Assembly: GCF_040126305.1 (NCBI RefSeq)
Contig: NZ_CP149510.1
Span: 2,615,001-2,679,000, forward strand
DNA from: Pararhizobium sp. A13
GTDB taxonomy: Bacteria; Pseudomonadota; Alphaproteobacteria; Rhizobiales; Rhizobiaceae
Length of the DNA stretch: 64,000 nt
Direction: 5' to 3'
Positions 43,654 to 51,923 of the stretch are shown here, piece after piece. Both the position numbers and the translations under genes were made by a program. The notes under the pieces were generated by a model. That model worked only from the letters and a program-made list of their open reading frames with translations, had not been told where the DNA came from and ran no database searches. How positions within the stretch are numbered: the stretch's first letter is position 1; every line of letters begins with the position of its first letter.

Positions 43654-45213
43654 ATGCGTGCCGCCATCGTTGCTCTCTCTGTTTTCGCGTCCGGCCTGCT
43701 GGCTTTGATCCTGGTCTATGCCTATGGCCGTTTTGGGCGGCGACTGCATGGGCCGGCGTCGAGCGCGCTGAAGCCGGGAGGCGCGCAGACCAAGCTGGAC
43801 CGGTTGGCGGCCCCGCTACTCGACCGTCATCCCGGGTTGAACGGTGTCGCGCTGATCGCCGACAATATGTCGGCCTTCGCGCTGCGGGCGCTGTCTGCCC
43901 GCAAGGCAGGCCGCAGTCTCGATCTGCAGTATTACTACTGGAAGAACGATCTTACCGGGCGGTTGTTGAGCCGCGAGGTGCTCGCAGCTGCCGACCGCGG
44001 CGTTCGGGTGCGCCTGCTGCTCGACGACATCAATGCCGGCCTGCACGACCGCATGTGCATGTCTCTCGACGCCCACCCGAACATCGAGGTTCGCCTGTTC
44101 AATCCGAGCCGGGCGCGGACCGATCGGTTCAAGCGCGGTTTCGAGATGATGCTGCGACCCCTTCGCACCTCACGACGCATGCACAACAAGCAATGGATCG
44201 CCGATGGCCACCTGGTGATCGCTGGCGGCCGCAACATTGGCGACGCCTATTTCGATGCGGCCGAGCAGGCGAACTTCCGCGATCTCGATGTCTGGATGCT
44301 CGGCCCCGTGGCCATGGAAGCAGCCACGGTCTTCGACGGTTATTGGAATAGCCCTGTCGTGCTGCCGATTGGATCGTTGCGCACGCTGCGCAAGCACTAT
44401 CTGCCGGCGTTCAGGGCGAAGCTCGAAAGGATAGCTGCGACATCCGGCGGTCAGCACTATTTGACGCATGTTGATGCGGCGATGAAGCACGGCGGTGGGA
44501 TGCCGGCAACCGAGGCTCTTCATTGGACGGGCGACGCCAGGCTCGTCTCCGATCCCCCCGAGAAGGCATTTCTGCAGAAGCACAACAACTGGATCATGCG
44601 GGAACTGATGCCGGTCCTCACCTCCGCTCAACAGGACGTGAAGATCATTTCCCCCTATTTTATTCCCGGCAGCCAGGGTATCGCCGAAATTGCGAGGCTC
44701 GTCGAGCGGCGGGTCAAGGTGGCGGTCCTGACGAACTCGCTTGCCGCCACCGATGTCGCAGCGGTTCACGGAGCCTACGCCAATTATCGCAAGGCGCTGC
44801 TGAAGAGCGGTACGACGCTGTTCGAATTGAAGGCGATCCATGAATTCGGCGATCCCAGACGCATGTCGCTGTTCGGATCGCGGGGGGCCAGCCTGCACAC
44901 CAAGGCTTTCACGGTCGATGGCAAGACGGCCTTCGTCGGATCGCTGAACTTCGATCCGCGCTCGGCGTCTCTCAATACGGAAATGGGCGTGCTGTTCACC
45001 CATCCCGGGCTTGTCGATGAAGTCGAGGCGGTTTTCGAAGAAGAGACACGCCCGGCGAACAGCTTTCGGCTGACCCTCGAGAATGGCCGCCTGCACTGGC
45101 ACGACAGCGAGGACAACAGGTCTCGTGTGCTTCACCGCGAGCCGGAGGCCGGTTTCTTGCGCCGCCTGACTGCAGGGGTCATCAGCATCCTGCCGATCGA
45201 ATCCCAGCTTTGA
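43654..45213 (+). CDS. Phospholipase D / cardiolipin synthase family protein
   Basis: The 519-residue protein has one N-terminal membrane segment (AAIVALSVFASGLLALILVYAY) and two HKD motifs: MHNKQWIADGHLVIAGGRN near residue 175 and LHTKAFTVDGKTAFVGSLN near 415, each HxKxxxxD. LDLQYYYWKNDLTGRLL is the conserved strand before the first. Such proteins make cardiolipin or transfer phosphatidyl groups at the inner membrane. It follows the EEP gene by 18 bases. Confidence 0.92.
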   Translation: MRAAIVALSVFASGLLALILVYAYGRFGRRLHGPASSALKPGGAQTKLDRLAAPLLDRHPGLNGVALIADNMSAFALRALSARKAGRSLDLQYYYWKNDLTGRLLSREVLAAADRGVRVRLLLDDINAGLHDRMCMSLDAHPNIEVRLFNPSRARTDRFKRGFEMMLRPLRTSRRMHNKQWIADGHLVIAGGRNIGDAYFDAAEQANFRDLDVWMLGPVAMEAATVFDGYWNSPVVLPIGSLRTLRKHYLPAFRAKLERIAATSGGQHYLTHVDAAMKHGGGMPATEALHWTGDARLVSDPPEKAFLQKHNNWIMRELMPVLTSAQQDVKIISPYFIPGSQGIAEIARLVERRVKVAVLTNSLAATDVAAVHGAYANYRKALLKSGTTLFELKAIHEFGDPRRMSLFGSRGASLHTKAFTVDGKTAFVGSLNFDPRSASLNTEMGVLFTHPGLVDEVEAVFEEETRPANSFRLTLENGRLHWHDSEDNRSRVLHREPEAGFLRRLTAGVISILPIESQL

Positions 45214-45385
45214 CCTCAATTTACCCATTTTTCACCCTGAAAGCCCGAATGCCTGTGTGAAAAGGTTTAAAAAGCGACCGAGGCCGTATCGCGCTCCTTA
45301 GGAATCACTAAAGGATCACGCATGAATGTGCCGTGGCGGGAATGTTGGGCCGCGCCGGGTATTAACGTTATGCAGAGTTCGCGAC

Positions 45386-45414
45386 TTGAAGTGGGGTAGT
45401 TGGACACTCTATGT
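45386..45414 (+). promoter_or_regulatory. Candidate promoter of clpP
   Basis: TTGAAG (45386-45391), 17 bases, CTATGT (45409-45414) fits the rhizobial sigma-70 pattern. The overlapping CTTGAA at 45385-45390 is also the -35 core of RpoH (sigma-32) promoters, which would make sense for a heat-shock protease. The ATG is 72 bases downstream. Confidence 0.5.
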
Positions 45415-45442
45415 ATGAAGTGAGATATTCCCGATGATTCCC

Positions 45443-45466
45443 GGCGCGCAGGAGAGTTTGCGCGCC
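45443..45466 (+). repeat. GC-rich hairpin in the clpP leader
   Basis: GGCGCGCA (45443-45450) pairs with TGCGCGCC (45459-45466) around an 8-base loop GGAGAGTT, 20 bases before the clpP ATG and just ahead of its AAAGG ribosome binding site. It has no T-run, so it is a leader structure rather than a terminator. Confidence 0.6.
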
Positions 45467-45485
45467 AGCTAGACAAAGGTTTGAC

Positions 45486-46118
45486 ATGAGAAATCCCGTT
45501 GATACCGCCATGGCTCTGGTGCCGATGGTCGTTGAACAGACCAATCGCGGCGAACGTTCCTACGACATCTTCTCGCGCCTTCTGAAAGAGCGCATCATCT
45601 TTTTGACGGGCCCTGTGGAAGACCAGATGGCAACGCTGATCTGCGCCCAGCTGCTGTTCCTCGAGGCCGAAAACCCCAAGAAGGAAATCGCGCTTTACAT
45701 CAATTCGCCGGGCGGCGTCGTCACTGCCGGCATGGCGATCTACGATACGATGCAGTTCATCAAGCCTGCCGTTTCGACGCTGTGCATCGGCCAGGCAGCC
45801 TCGATGGGCTCGCTGCTTCTGGCCGCCGGTCACAAGGACATGCGCTTTGCGACGCCGAACGCCCGCATCATGGTTCACCAGCCTTCCGGCGGCTTCCAGG
45901 GCCAGGCATCCGACATCGAACGGCATGCCCGCGACATCCTGAAAATGAAGCGCCGCCTGAACGAGGTCTACGTCAAGCATACCGGCCGGACCTATGAAGA
46001 GGTTGAACAGACGCTTGACCGCGACCACTTCATGAGCGCGGACGAGGCGCTGAGCTGGGGTGTCGTCGACAAGGTCATCACCTCGCGTGAGGCCATGGAA
46101 TCGGCCCAGGAGGGTTGA
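45486..46118 (+). CDS. clpP: ATP-dependent Clp protease proteolytic subunit
   Basis: This 210-residue serine protease has serine in [16 protein letters not shown] near residue 105, histidine in [16 protein letters not shown] near 130 and aspartate in the [14 protein letters not shown] segment near 180. It forms a 14-subunit chamber working with ClpX (next gene) and other Clp ATPases. The N-terminus [20 protein letters not shown] with [16 protein letters not shown] is typical of the main rhizobial ClpP. Confidence 0.97.
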   Translation: MRNPVDTAMALVPMVVEQTNRGERSYDIFSRLLKERIIFLTGPVEDQMATLICAQLLFLEAENPKKEIALYINSPGGVVTAGMAIYDTMQFIKPAVSTLCIGQAASMGSLLLAAGHKDMRFATPNARIMVHQPSGGFQGQASDIERHARDILKMKRRLNEVYVKHTGRTYEEVEQTLDRDHFMSADEALSWGVVDKVITSREAMESAQEG

Positions 46119-46420
46119 TTTTCAAGCTTTTGTGTGCGGATAGATGCATTTGTGACACATTTGTATCTCTCTTAGGGCTTTATCCGCAGGCCAAAGCCGT
46201 TAATATTGACCGTTAATGCTATGTTGAAGTTTGAGGTCCTAGCATTCGGTATTCGGTGGGAGATTCGTTGCTGCCGGACATCAAACGTGATTGTTTGAAG
46301 CCGGTTCGTACTCCCGAAAGTGCCGCATTTTCGCGCATGAAGGCGGAAAGAATTGCGGAGCGCGTTGAGTAGTCCGTTTCACCTTTCAGGAGGTGTCCGG
46401 CGTGCTGGAAGGAAAGTGAT
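46119..46420 (+). promoter_or_regulatory. Intergenic region between clpP and clpX
   Basis: About 300 bases, AT-richer than its surroundings, presumably with the clpX promoter (TTGAAG near 46222 and several TTGACC/TTAATATT-like blocks are present). No single promoter is clear enough to place. No terminator after clpP was recognised, so read-through is possible. Confidence 0.45.
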
Positions 46421-47698
46421 ATGAGCAAAGTCAGCGGTAGCAACGGCGGTGACTCGAAGAATACCCTATATTGTTCCTTCTGCGGCAAGAGCCAGCATGA
46501 GGTCCGCAAGCTGATTGCCGGACCGACTGTGTTCATCTGCGATGAATGCGTCGAGCTCTGCATGGACATCATCCGCGAAGAGAACAAGACCTCGATGGTC
46601 AAATCCCGTGACGGCGTTCCGACGCCGCAGGAGATCATCAAGGTCCTCGACGAATATGTGATCGGCCAGCAGCAGGCCAAGCGTATCCTGTCGGTCGCGG
46701 TCCACAACCACTACAAGCGTCTGGCGCATGCGGCCAAGGGCACCGACGTCGAGTTGGCGAAGTCCAACATCATGCTCGTCGGCCCCACCGGCTGCGGCAA
46801 GACCTATCTGGCCCAGACGCTGGCGCGCATCATCGACGTACCGTTCACGATGGCCGACGCGACGACGCTGACGGAAGCCGGTTATGTCGGTGAAGACGTC
46901 GAAAACATCATCCTGAAGCTTCTCCAGGCTGCCGATTATAACGTCGAGCGGGCGCAGCGCGGTATCGTCTATATCGACGAAGTCGACAAGATCTCGCGCA
47001 AGTCCGACAACCCGTCGATCACCCGTGACGTTTCGGGCGAGGGCGTGCAGCAGGCGCTTCTGAAGATCATGGAAGGCACGGTCGCTTCGGTTCCGCCACA
47101 GGGCGGCCGCAAGCATCCGCAGCAGGAATTCCTGCAGGTGGATACGACCAACATCCTGTTCATCTGCGGCGGCGCTTTTGCCGGCCTCGACAAGATCATC
47201 TCGGCACGTGGCGAAAAGACCTCGATCGGCTTCGGTGCTGCGGTGCGCGCACCGGAAGATCGCCGCGTCGGCGAAGTCCTGAGGGAACTGGAGCCGGAAG
47301 ACTTGGTGAAGTTCGGCCTCATCCCGGAATTCATCGGCCGTCTGCCGGTGCTGGCGACACTCGAAGACCTCGACGAACCGGCCCTGATCCAGATCCTGTC
47401 CGAGCCGAAGAACGCGCTGATCAAGCAGTACCAGCGCCTGTTCGAGATGGAAGACGTCGAACTGACCTTCCACGAGGATGCTCTGCGCGAAATCGCCCGC
47501 AAGGCGATCGTGCGCAAGACCGGCGCTCGCGGCCTGCGCTCGATCATGGAAAAGATCCTGCTCGACACCATGTTCGAGCTGCCGACGCTGGAAGGCGTGC
47601 GTGAAGTGGTCATCTCCGACGAGGTGGTCAAGGGCTCCGCCCGTCCGCTCTACATCTATTCGGAGCGCTCGGAAGAGAAGGCCAACGTTTCGGCCTGA
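46421..47698 (+). CDS. clpX: ATP-dependent Clp protease ATP-binding subunit
   Basis: The 425-residue AAA+ unfoldase has an N-terminal zinc-binding domain ([17 protein letters not shown] then [10 protein letters not shown], four cysteines). It also has Walker [18 protein letters not shown] near residue 118, Walker [11 protein letters not shown] near 185 and the [19 protein letters not shown] pore-side segment. It delivers tagged substrates to ClpP, encoded just upstream. An ideal terminator follows. Confidence 0.98.
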   Translation: MSKVSGSNGGDSKNTLYCSFCGKSQHEVRKLIAGPTVFICDECVELCMDIIREENKTSMVKSRDGVPTPQEIIKVLDEYVIGQQQAKRILSVAVHNHYKRLAHAAKGTDVELAKSNIMLVGPTGCGKTYLAQTLARIIDVPFTMADATTLTEAGYVGEDVENIILKLLQAADYNVERAQRGIVYIDEVDKISRKSDNPSITRDVSGEGVQQALLKIMEGTVASVPPQGGRKHPQQEFLQVDTTNILFICGGAFAGLDKIISARGEKTSIGFGAAVRAPEDRRVGEVLRELEPEDLVKFGLIPEFIGRLPVLATLEDLDEPALIQILSEPKNALIKQYQRLFEMEDVELTFHEDALREIARKAIVRKTGARGLRSIMEKILLDTMFELPTLEGVREVVISDEVVKGSARPLYIYSERSEEKANVSA

Positions 47699-47721
47699 TC
47701 CGCACCCGACTTAAGTTGAAG

Positions 47722-47747
47722 AGGCCCGCCATGTGCGGGCCTTTTTT
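47722..47747 (+). terminator. Rho-independent terminator of clpX
   Basis: AGGCCCGC (47722-47729) pairs with GCGGGCCT (47735-47742) around CATGT and is followed by TTTTT. Confidence 0.92.
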
Positions 47748-48164
47748 ATGCGGCATGGTGCGCGGGGGAGCAGAAGAACCCCGCCGATGGCACAAAGCCG
47801 AAGCGGTCTCGCGAGCCTTGCATGGATTGCAGGGCTTGGATGCACAGAAATCGTGGCGCGGATATCGCCAACAGACCAGCAATGGGTAGAATCGACGATT
47901 GCTAAACGTGGCCAACAACGCAATTATGCTATGATTCCGTATCGGCTTATCCTGATGCGAATCGTGTGCAATCAGGACCGCGGCAAGGTCCGCGACAGGA
48001 AGATGCCATTTAATATCCGGCTGCGGCGCCCCCGCAAGCCGATCGTCGGCAAGGGTTGAAAACAGGCGTCACATACTCCACCTGACAGTGGAAAGAATGA
48101 GGACCCGAAGCGCCCTTGAACGCTTCGGGTAACGGGCCCGGAAACGGGACGGAAAGGAAATGAC
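47748..48164 (+). other. Gap between clpX and lon
   Basis: About 420 bases. A plus-strand open frame (47733-48059) begins inside the clpX terminator and has no family signature, so it is not called. The last 110 bases form the lon leader, with a strong hairpin at 48103-48130 and the ribosome binding site GGAAAGGAAA before the ATG. Confidence 0.5.
48103..48130 (+). promoter_or_regulatory. 10-bp perfect hairpin in the lon leader
   Basis: ACCCGAAGCG (48103-48112) pairs exactly with CGCTTCGGGT (48121-48130) around the loop CCCTTGAA. It is 34 bases before the lon ATG, and no T-run follows. The loop contains CTTGAA, the core of a sigma-32 -35 box, so the DNA could serve either as a heat-shock promoter element or as an RNA structure. 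Confidence 0.6.
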
Positions 48165-50585
48165 ATGACGAACAAAACGTCTCCGGCAATTGAGAGCGCG
48201 ACCTATCCGGTGCTGCCGCTGCGCGACATCGTGGTGTTCCCGCACATGATCGTGCCTCTGTTTGTCGGCCGTGAAAAATCGATCCGCGCGCTGGAAGAGG
48301 TCATGGGTACCGACAAGCAGATCATGCTTGCGACCCAGATCAATGCGAGCGACGACGATCCGGAAGCCTCTGCGATCTACCAGATCGGCACGATCGCCAA
48401 CGTGCTTCAGCTCCTGAAGCTGCCCGATGGCACCGTCAAGGTTCTGGTCGAGGGCCGTTCACGCGCCGAGATCGACGGCTATACCCGTCGCGAAGAGTTC
48501 TACGAGGCAATGGCGCATGCGCTGCCGGAGCCTGCAGAAGATCCCGTCGAGATCGAGGCGCTCAGCCGCTCGGTGGTCTCCGAATTCGAGAGCTATGTGA
48601 AGCTCAACAAGAAGATTTCTCCGGAAGTCGTCGGCGCTGCCAGCCAGATCGAAGACTATTCGAAGCTCGCCGATACGGTTGCTTCGCATCTCTCCATCAA
48701 GATCGTCGAAAAGCAGGAAATGCTCGAGACGACGAGCGTCAAGCTGCGCCTTGAAAAGGCCCTTGGCTTCATGGAAGGCGAAATCTCCGTTCTCCAGGTC
48801 GAGAAGCGCATCCGCTCGCGCGTCAAGCGCCAGATGGAGAAGACGCAACGCGAATATTACCTGAACGAACAGATGAAGGCGATCCAGAAGGAACTCGGCG
48901 ACGGCGAGGAAGGCCGCGACGAGATGGCCGAGCTGGAGGACCGCATCACCAAGACCAAGCTTTCCAAGGAAGCCCGTGAAAAGGCAGACGCGGAAGTCAA
49001 GAAGCTGCGCCAGATGAGCCCGATGTCGGCGGAAGCCACCGTCGTGCGCAACTATCTGGATTGGCTGCTCGGCATTCCGTGGGGCAAGAAGTCGAAGGTC
49101 AAGACCGACCTAAACCACGCCGAAAAAGTGCTCGAACACGATCATTTCGGCCTCGACAAGGTCAAGGAACGGATCATCGAATATCTTGCCGTGCAGGCGC
49201 GTTCTCAGAAGATCAAGGGCCCGATCCTGTGCCTCGTCGGCCCTCCGGGCGTCGGCAAGACCTCGCTTGCCAAGTCGATCGCCAAGGCGACCGGCCGCGA
49301 ATATATCCGCATGGCACTCGGCGGCGTTCGTGACGAGGCCGAGATCCGCGGTCACCGCCGCACCTATATCGGCTCGATGCCCGGCAAGGTCATCCAGTCG
49401 ATGAAGAAGGCGAAGAAGTCCAATCCGCTCTTCCTGCTCGACGAAATCGACAAGATGGGCCAGGATTTCCGCGGCGACCCGTCCTCGGCTCTGCTCGAAG
49501 TGCTGGATCCGGAACAGAACTCGACCTTCATGGACCACTATCTCGAAGTGGAATATGACCTGTCGAACGTAATGTTCATCACCACGGCCAACACGCTGAA
49601 TATTCCGGCGCCGCTGATGGACCGCATGGAAGTGATCCGCATCGCCGGTTACACGGAAGAGGAAAAGCTGGAAATCGCCAAGCGGCACCTCTTGCCGAAG
49701 GCGATTGCCGATCACGCCTTGCAGGCCAAGGAGTTCTCGGTTACGGACGGCGCCCTGAGGGGAGTCATTCAGACCTACACCCGCGAAGCCGGCGTGCGCA
49801 GCCTCGAGCGCGAGCTGATGAAGCTCGCCCGCAAGGCCGTGACGGAAATCCTCAAGGGCAAGACCGACAAGGTCGAGGTGACGGCGGAGAACATCCAGGA
49901 CTATCTGGGCGTTCCGCGCTATCGCCACGGCGAAGCCGAGCGTACCGATCAGGTGGGTGTCGTCACGGGTCTCGCCTGGACAGAGGTCGGTGGCGAATTG
50001 CTGACGATCGAAGGCGTCATGATGCCTGGCAAGGGCCGCATGACGGTGACCGGTAACCTCAGGGACGTGATGAAGGAATCGATCTCGGCGGCGGCCTCCT
50101 ATGTCCGCTCGCGCGCCATCGATTTCGGTATCGAGCCGCCGTTGTTCGATCGAAGCGATATCCACGTGCACGTGCCGGAAGGTGCGACGCCGAAGGACGG
50201 TCCGTCCGCAGGTGTGGCGATGGCAACCGCGATCGTCTCGATCATGACCGGCATTGCGGTCAACAAGGATGTGGCGATGACGGGTGAAATCACCCTGCGC
50301 GGCCGCGTCCTGCCGATCGGCGGTTTGAAGGAAAAGCTGCTTGCTGCCCTTCGCGGCGGCATCAAGAAGGTGCTGATCCCGGAAGAAAACGCCAAGGATC
50401 TGGCGGATATTCCGGACAACGTGAAGAACAACATGGAGATCATCCCGGTCTCGCATATCGGCGAGGTTCTGAGCCACGCGCTGCTGCGGGTTCCGGTGGC
50501 GATCGAGTGGGATCCGTCCAAGCAGGTGGTTCCGATCGCGGCGGCTGATCCGGCCGATGACACCGCAGTGTCGATTGCCCACTAG
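48165..50585 (+). CDS. lon: ATP-dependent Lon protease
   Basis: The 806-residue protein has the N-terminal Lon substrate domain ([20 protein letters not shown]), a coiled middle part, Walker [17 protein letters not shown] near residue 360 and Walker [13 protein letters not shown]. The C-terminal protease domain carries the catalytic serine in [15 protein letters not shown] near 682 and lysine in [14 protein letters not shown] near 725. It degrades misfolded and regulatory proteins in the cytoplasm. Order clpP-clpX-lon-hupB matches many proteobacteria. Confidence 0.98.
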   Translation: MTNKTSPAIESATYPVLPLRDIVVFPHMIVPLFVGREKSIRALEEVMGTDKQIMLATQINASDDDPEASAIYQIGTIANVLQLLKLPDGTVKVLVEGRSRAEIDGYTRREEFYEAMAHALPEPAEDPVEIEALSRSVVSEFESYVKLNKKISPEVVGAASQIEDYSKLADTVASHLSIKIVEKQEMLETTSVKLRLEKALGFMEGEISVLQVEKRIRSRVKRQMEKTQREYYLNEQMKAIQKELGDGEEGRDEMAELEDRITKTKLSKEAREKADAEVKKLRQMSPMSAEATVVRNYLDWLLGIPWGKKSKVKTDLNHAEKVLEHDHFGLDKVKERIIEYLAVQARSQKIKGPILCLVGPPGVGKTSLAKSIAKATGREYIRMALGGVRDEAEIRGHRRTYIGSMPGKVIQSMKKAKKSNPLFLLDEIDKMGQDFRGDPSSALLEVLDPEQNSTFMDHYLEVEYDLSNVMFITTANTLNIPAPLMDRMEVIRIAGYTEEEKLEIAKRHLLPKAIADHALQAKEFSVTDGALRGVIQTYTREAGVRSLERELMKLARKAVTEILKGKTDKVEVTAENIQDYLGVPRYRHGEAERTDQVGVVTGLAWTEVGGELLTIEGVMMPGKGRMTVTGNLRDVMKESISAAASYVRSRAIDFGIEPPLFDRSDIHVHVPEGATPKDGPSAGVAMATAIVSIMTGIAVNKDVAMTGEITLRGRVLPIGGLKEKLLAALRGGIKKVLIPEENAKDLADIPDNVKNNMEIIPVSHIGEVLSHALLRVPVAIEWDPSKQVVPIAAADPADDTAVSIAH

Positions 50586-50652
50586 GCACTTGACGTGAAC
50601 GTCAAATGATGCCCGCAACCATACGGGGATCGATTTGGAACATAAATAGTGG

Positions 50653-50680
50653 AAGACCGGCATTTTTGCCGGTCTTTTTT
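50653..50680 (+). terminator. Rho-independent terminator of lon
   Basis: AAGACCGGCA (50653-50662) pairs with TGCCGGTCTT (50667-50676) around TTTT and is followed by TTTT. Confidence 0.93.
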
Positions 50681-50733
50681 ATGTAAAACCTCCCGCAAAG
50701 CCTTGCATTCCTAGGGATTCGGAGCGATTGGGT

Positions 50734-50761
50734 TTGCCAAGGCGAGGGTCTTGCGTATGCT
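50734..50761 (+). promoter_or_regulatory. Candidate promoter of hupB
   Basis: TTGCCA (50734-50739), 16 bases, TATGCT (50756-50761), then 54 bases to the hupB ATG. It lies after the lon terminator, so hupB needs its own promoter. Confidence 0.5.
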
Positions 50762-50815
50762 GCCCCCGGCTTAAAATTTGAGTCGTTTCGAACCAGTATT
50801 GAAAGGGGTGGAAAC

Positions 50816-51088
50816 ATGAACAAGAATGAGCTCGTGTCAGCAGTTGCCGAGAAGGCCGGACTTTCGAAGACGGACGCATCTTCTGCAGTTGATGCAATCT
50901 TCGACGCTATCCAGGTGGAACTGAAGAACGGCGGCGACGTTCGTCTCGTCGGCTTCGGTAATTTCTCGGTCAGCCGTCGCGAAGCATCCAAGGGTCGCAA
51001 CCCGTCCACCGGCGCAGAAGTAGACATCCCGGCACGCAACGTGCCCAAGTTCTCTGCCGGCAAGGGTCTGAAGGACGCCGTAAACTAA
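50816..51088 (+). CDS. hupB: HU family DNA-binding protein
   Basis: This 90-residue histone-like protein has MNKNELVSAVAEKAGLSKTD, GGDVRLVGFGNFSVSRRE and the arm GRNPSTGAEVDIPARNVPKF, ending KGLKDAVN. The VDIPA arm is the HU type rather than IHF. It bends and compacts DNA as a homodimer. The lon-hupB order is conserved in proteobacteria. Confidence 0.97.
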   Translation: MNKNELVSAVAEKAGLSKTDASSAVDAIFDAIQVELKNGGDVRLVGFGNFSVSRREASKGRNPSTGAEVDIPARNVPKFSAGKGLKDAVN

Positions 51089-51150
51089 GTTTCATGTTTC
51101 ATCTGCAGCACCGTGGCGGCAACGCCGGCGGTTCGATGGCAGGTTGATTT

Positions 51151-51178
51151 GAGGCCCGGGTTTTCCCGGGCCTCTTTT
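51151..51178 (+). terminator. Rho-independent terminator of hupB
   Basis: GAGGCCCGGG (51151-51160) pairs with CCCGGGCCTC (51165-51174) around TTTT and is followed by TTTT. Confidence 0.93.
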
Positions 51179-51196
51179 CGTTGCATGCAAAGGAAA

Positions 51197-51215
51197 CCTC
51201 CACCTACGGCGGAGG
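51197..51215 (+). repeat. Left-end hairpin of the IS200-type element
   Basis: CCTCC (51197-51201) pairs with GGAGG (51211-51215); the stem extends inward with one mismatch. It corresponds to the left-end hairpin recognised by TnpA. Confidence 0.7.
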
Positions 51216-51297
51216 ACTGGACGAGTTCTACACGATAGTTGAGAGACCTCCTGCTTGAACCATTGGCGTGGCCAAGACATTCAAACATGGAGGTTAT

Positions 51298-51723
51298 ATG
51301 GATGACCAATCGCTCTCACATGCGACCTGGGACTGCAAATATCATGTGGTCTTTGGCAGCAAATACCGGACGAAAAGACTCTACGGGGACGGACGGCGTG
51401 AGTTTGGTGAACTCCGACGTCGGCTGGCGCTGCAAAAGGGCTGCCAGATCGAGCAGGGCCAATTGATGCCCGACCATGTGCACATGCTGATATCGATCCC
51501 GCCGAAATACTCAGTGGCGCATATTGTCGGCTTTCTGAAAGGCAAGACCGCTCTTTATGTGCCAACAAATATGCCCGCAAGCGGCGGGTATCACTTTTGG
51601 GCACGCGGCTATTTCGTCTCGACGACGGGCTAGAATGAGCAGGTCGTCAGACAATACATCCGTAATCAGGAAAAGGCCGACAAAGCTTCCGACTTTGCCG
51701 ACCTCTTCAAGCGTAGCTACTAA
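51298..51723 (+). pseudogene. tnpA: IS200-type TnpA transposase, interrupted by a stop codon
   Basis: A 141-codon frame runs from ATG 51298 (GGAGG upstream) to TAA 51721-51723, the normal length for IS200 TnpA, but has an in-frame TAG at 51631-51633. Before it the HUH motif is seen in LMPDHVHMLISIPPKYS and FWARGYFVSTTG is intact. After it NEQVVRQYIRNQEKADKA carries the catalytic tyrosine. Near 51559-51593 the reading is also disturbed: VPTNMPASGGY stands where VANKYARKRRY can be read if one G is restored and one removed, so two compensating indels are present. The product up to the stop lacks the catalytic tyrosine. Confidence 0.88.
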
Positions 51724-51768
51724 GCGCTAACAAAACCACTTCTCGTGGTTCAAGCGCAGCGTTTCAAA

Positions 51769-51787
51769 CCTCCACCTCTGGTGGAGG
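51769..51787 (+). repeat. Right-end hairpin of the IS200-type element
   Basis: CCTCCACC (51769-51776) pairs perfectly with GGTGGAGG (51780-51787) around TCT. Confidence 0.75.
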
Positions 51788-51923
51788 TCATGACTTTGCG
51801 GCATCTGCTTTACCCCTGTTCGTCTCGCTTGCCCCGGCACTTCCAATGTGCATCGGCTGTCATGCGCGTGTTACACGGTGCGATCACAACCCCTTCGTAT
51901 TTAATTTATCTGGAGGGATCCCC

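Larger units (their letters stand above)
51190..51795 (+). mobile_element. IS200/IS605-type insertion sequence, decayed
   Basis: A single-gene element of about 0.6 kb between hupB and the phytase-like gene. It is flanked by subterminal hairpins rather than terminal inverted repeats, as expected for IS200-type elements. The left one is CCTCC(ACCTACGGC)GGAGG at 51197-51215 and the right one CCTCCACC(TCT)GGTGGAGG at 51769-51787; both start with the same bases (AAACCTCCACCT). It has a Y1/HUH transposase gene but no tnpB. Exact ends cannot be fixed without an empty-site comparison. Confidence 0.8.

Noticed and set aside
47733..48059. 108-residue open frame between clpX and lon
   Set aside because: It starts inside the clpX terminator and has no recognisable family or ribosome binding site.
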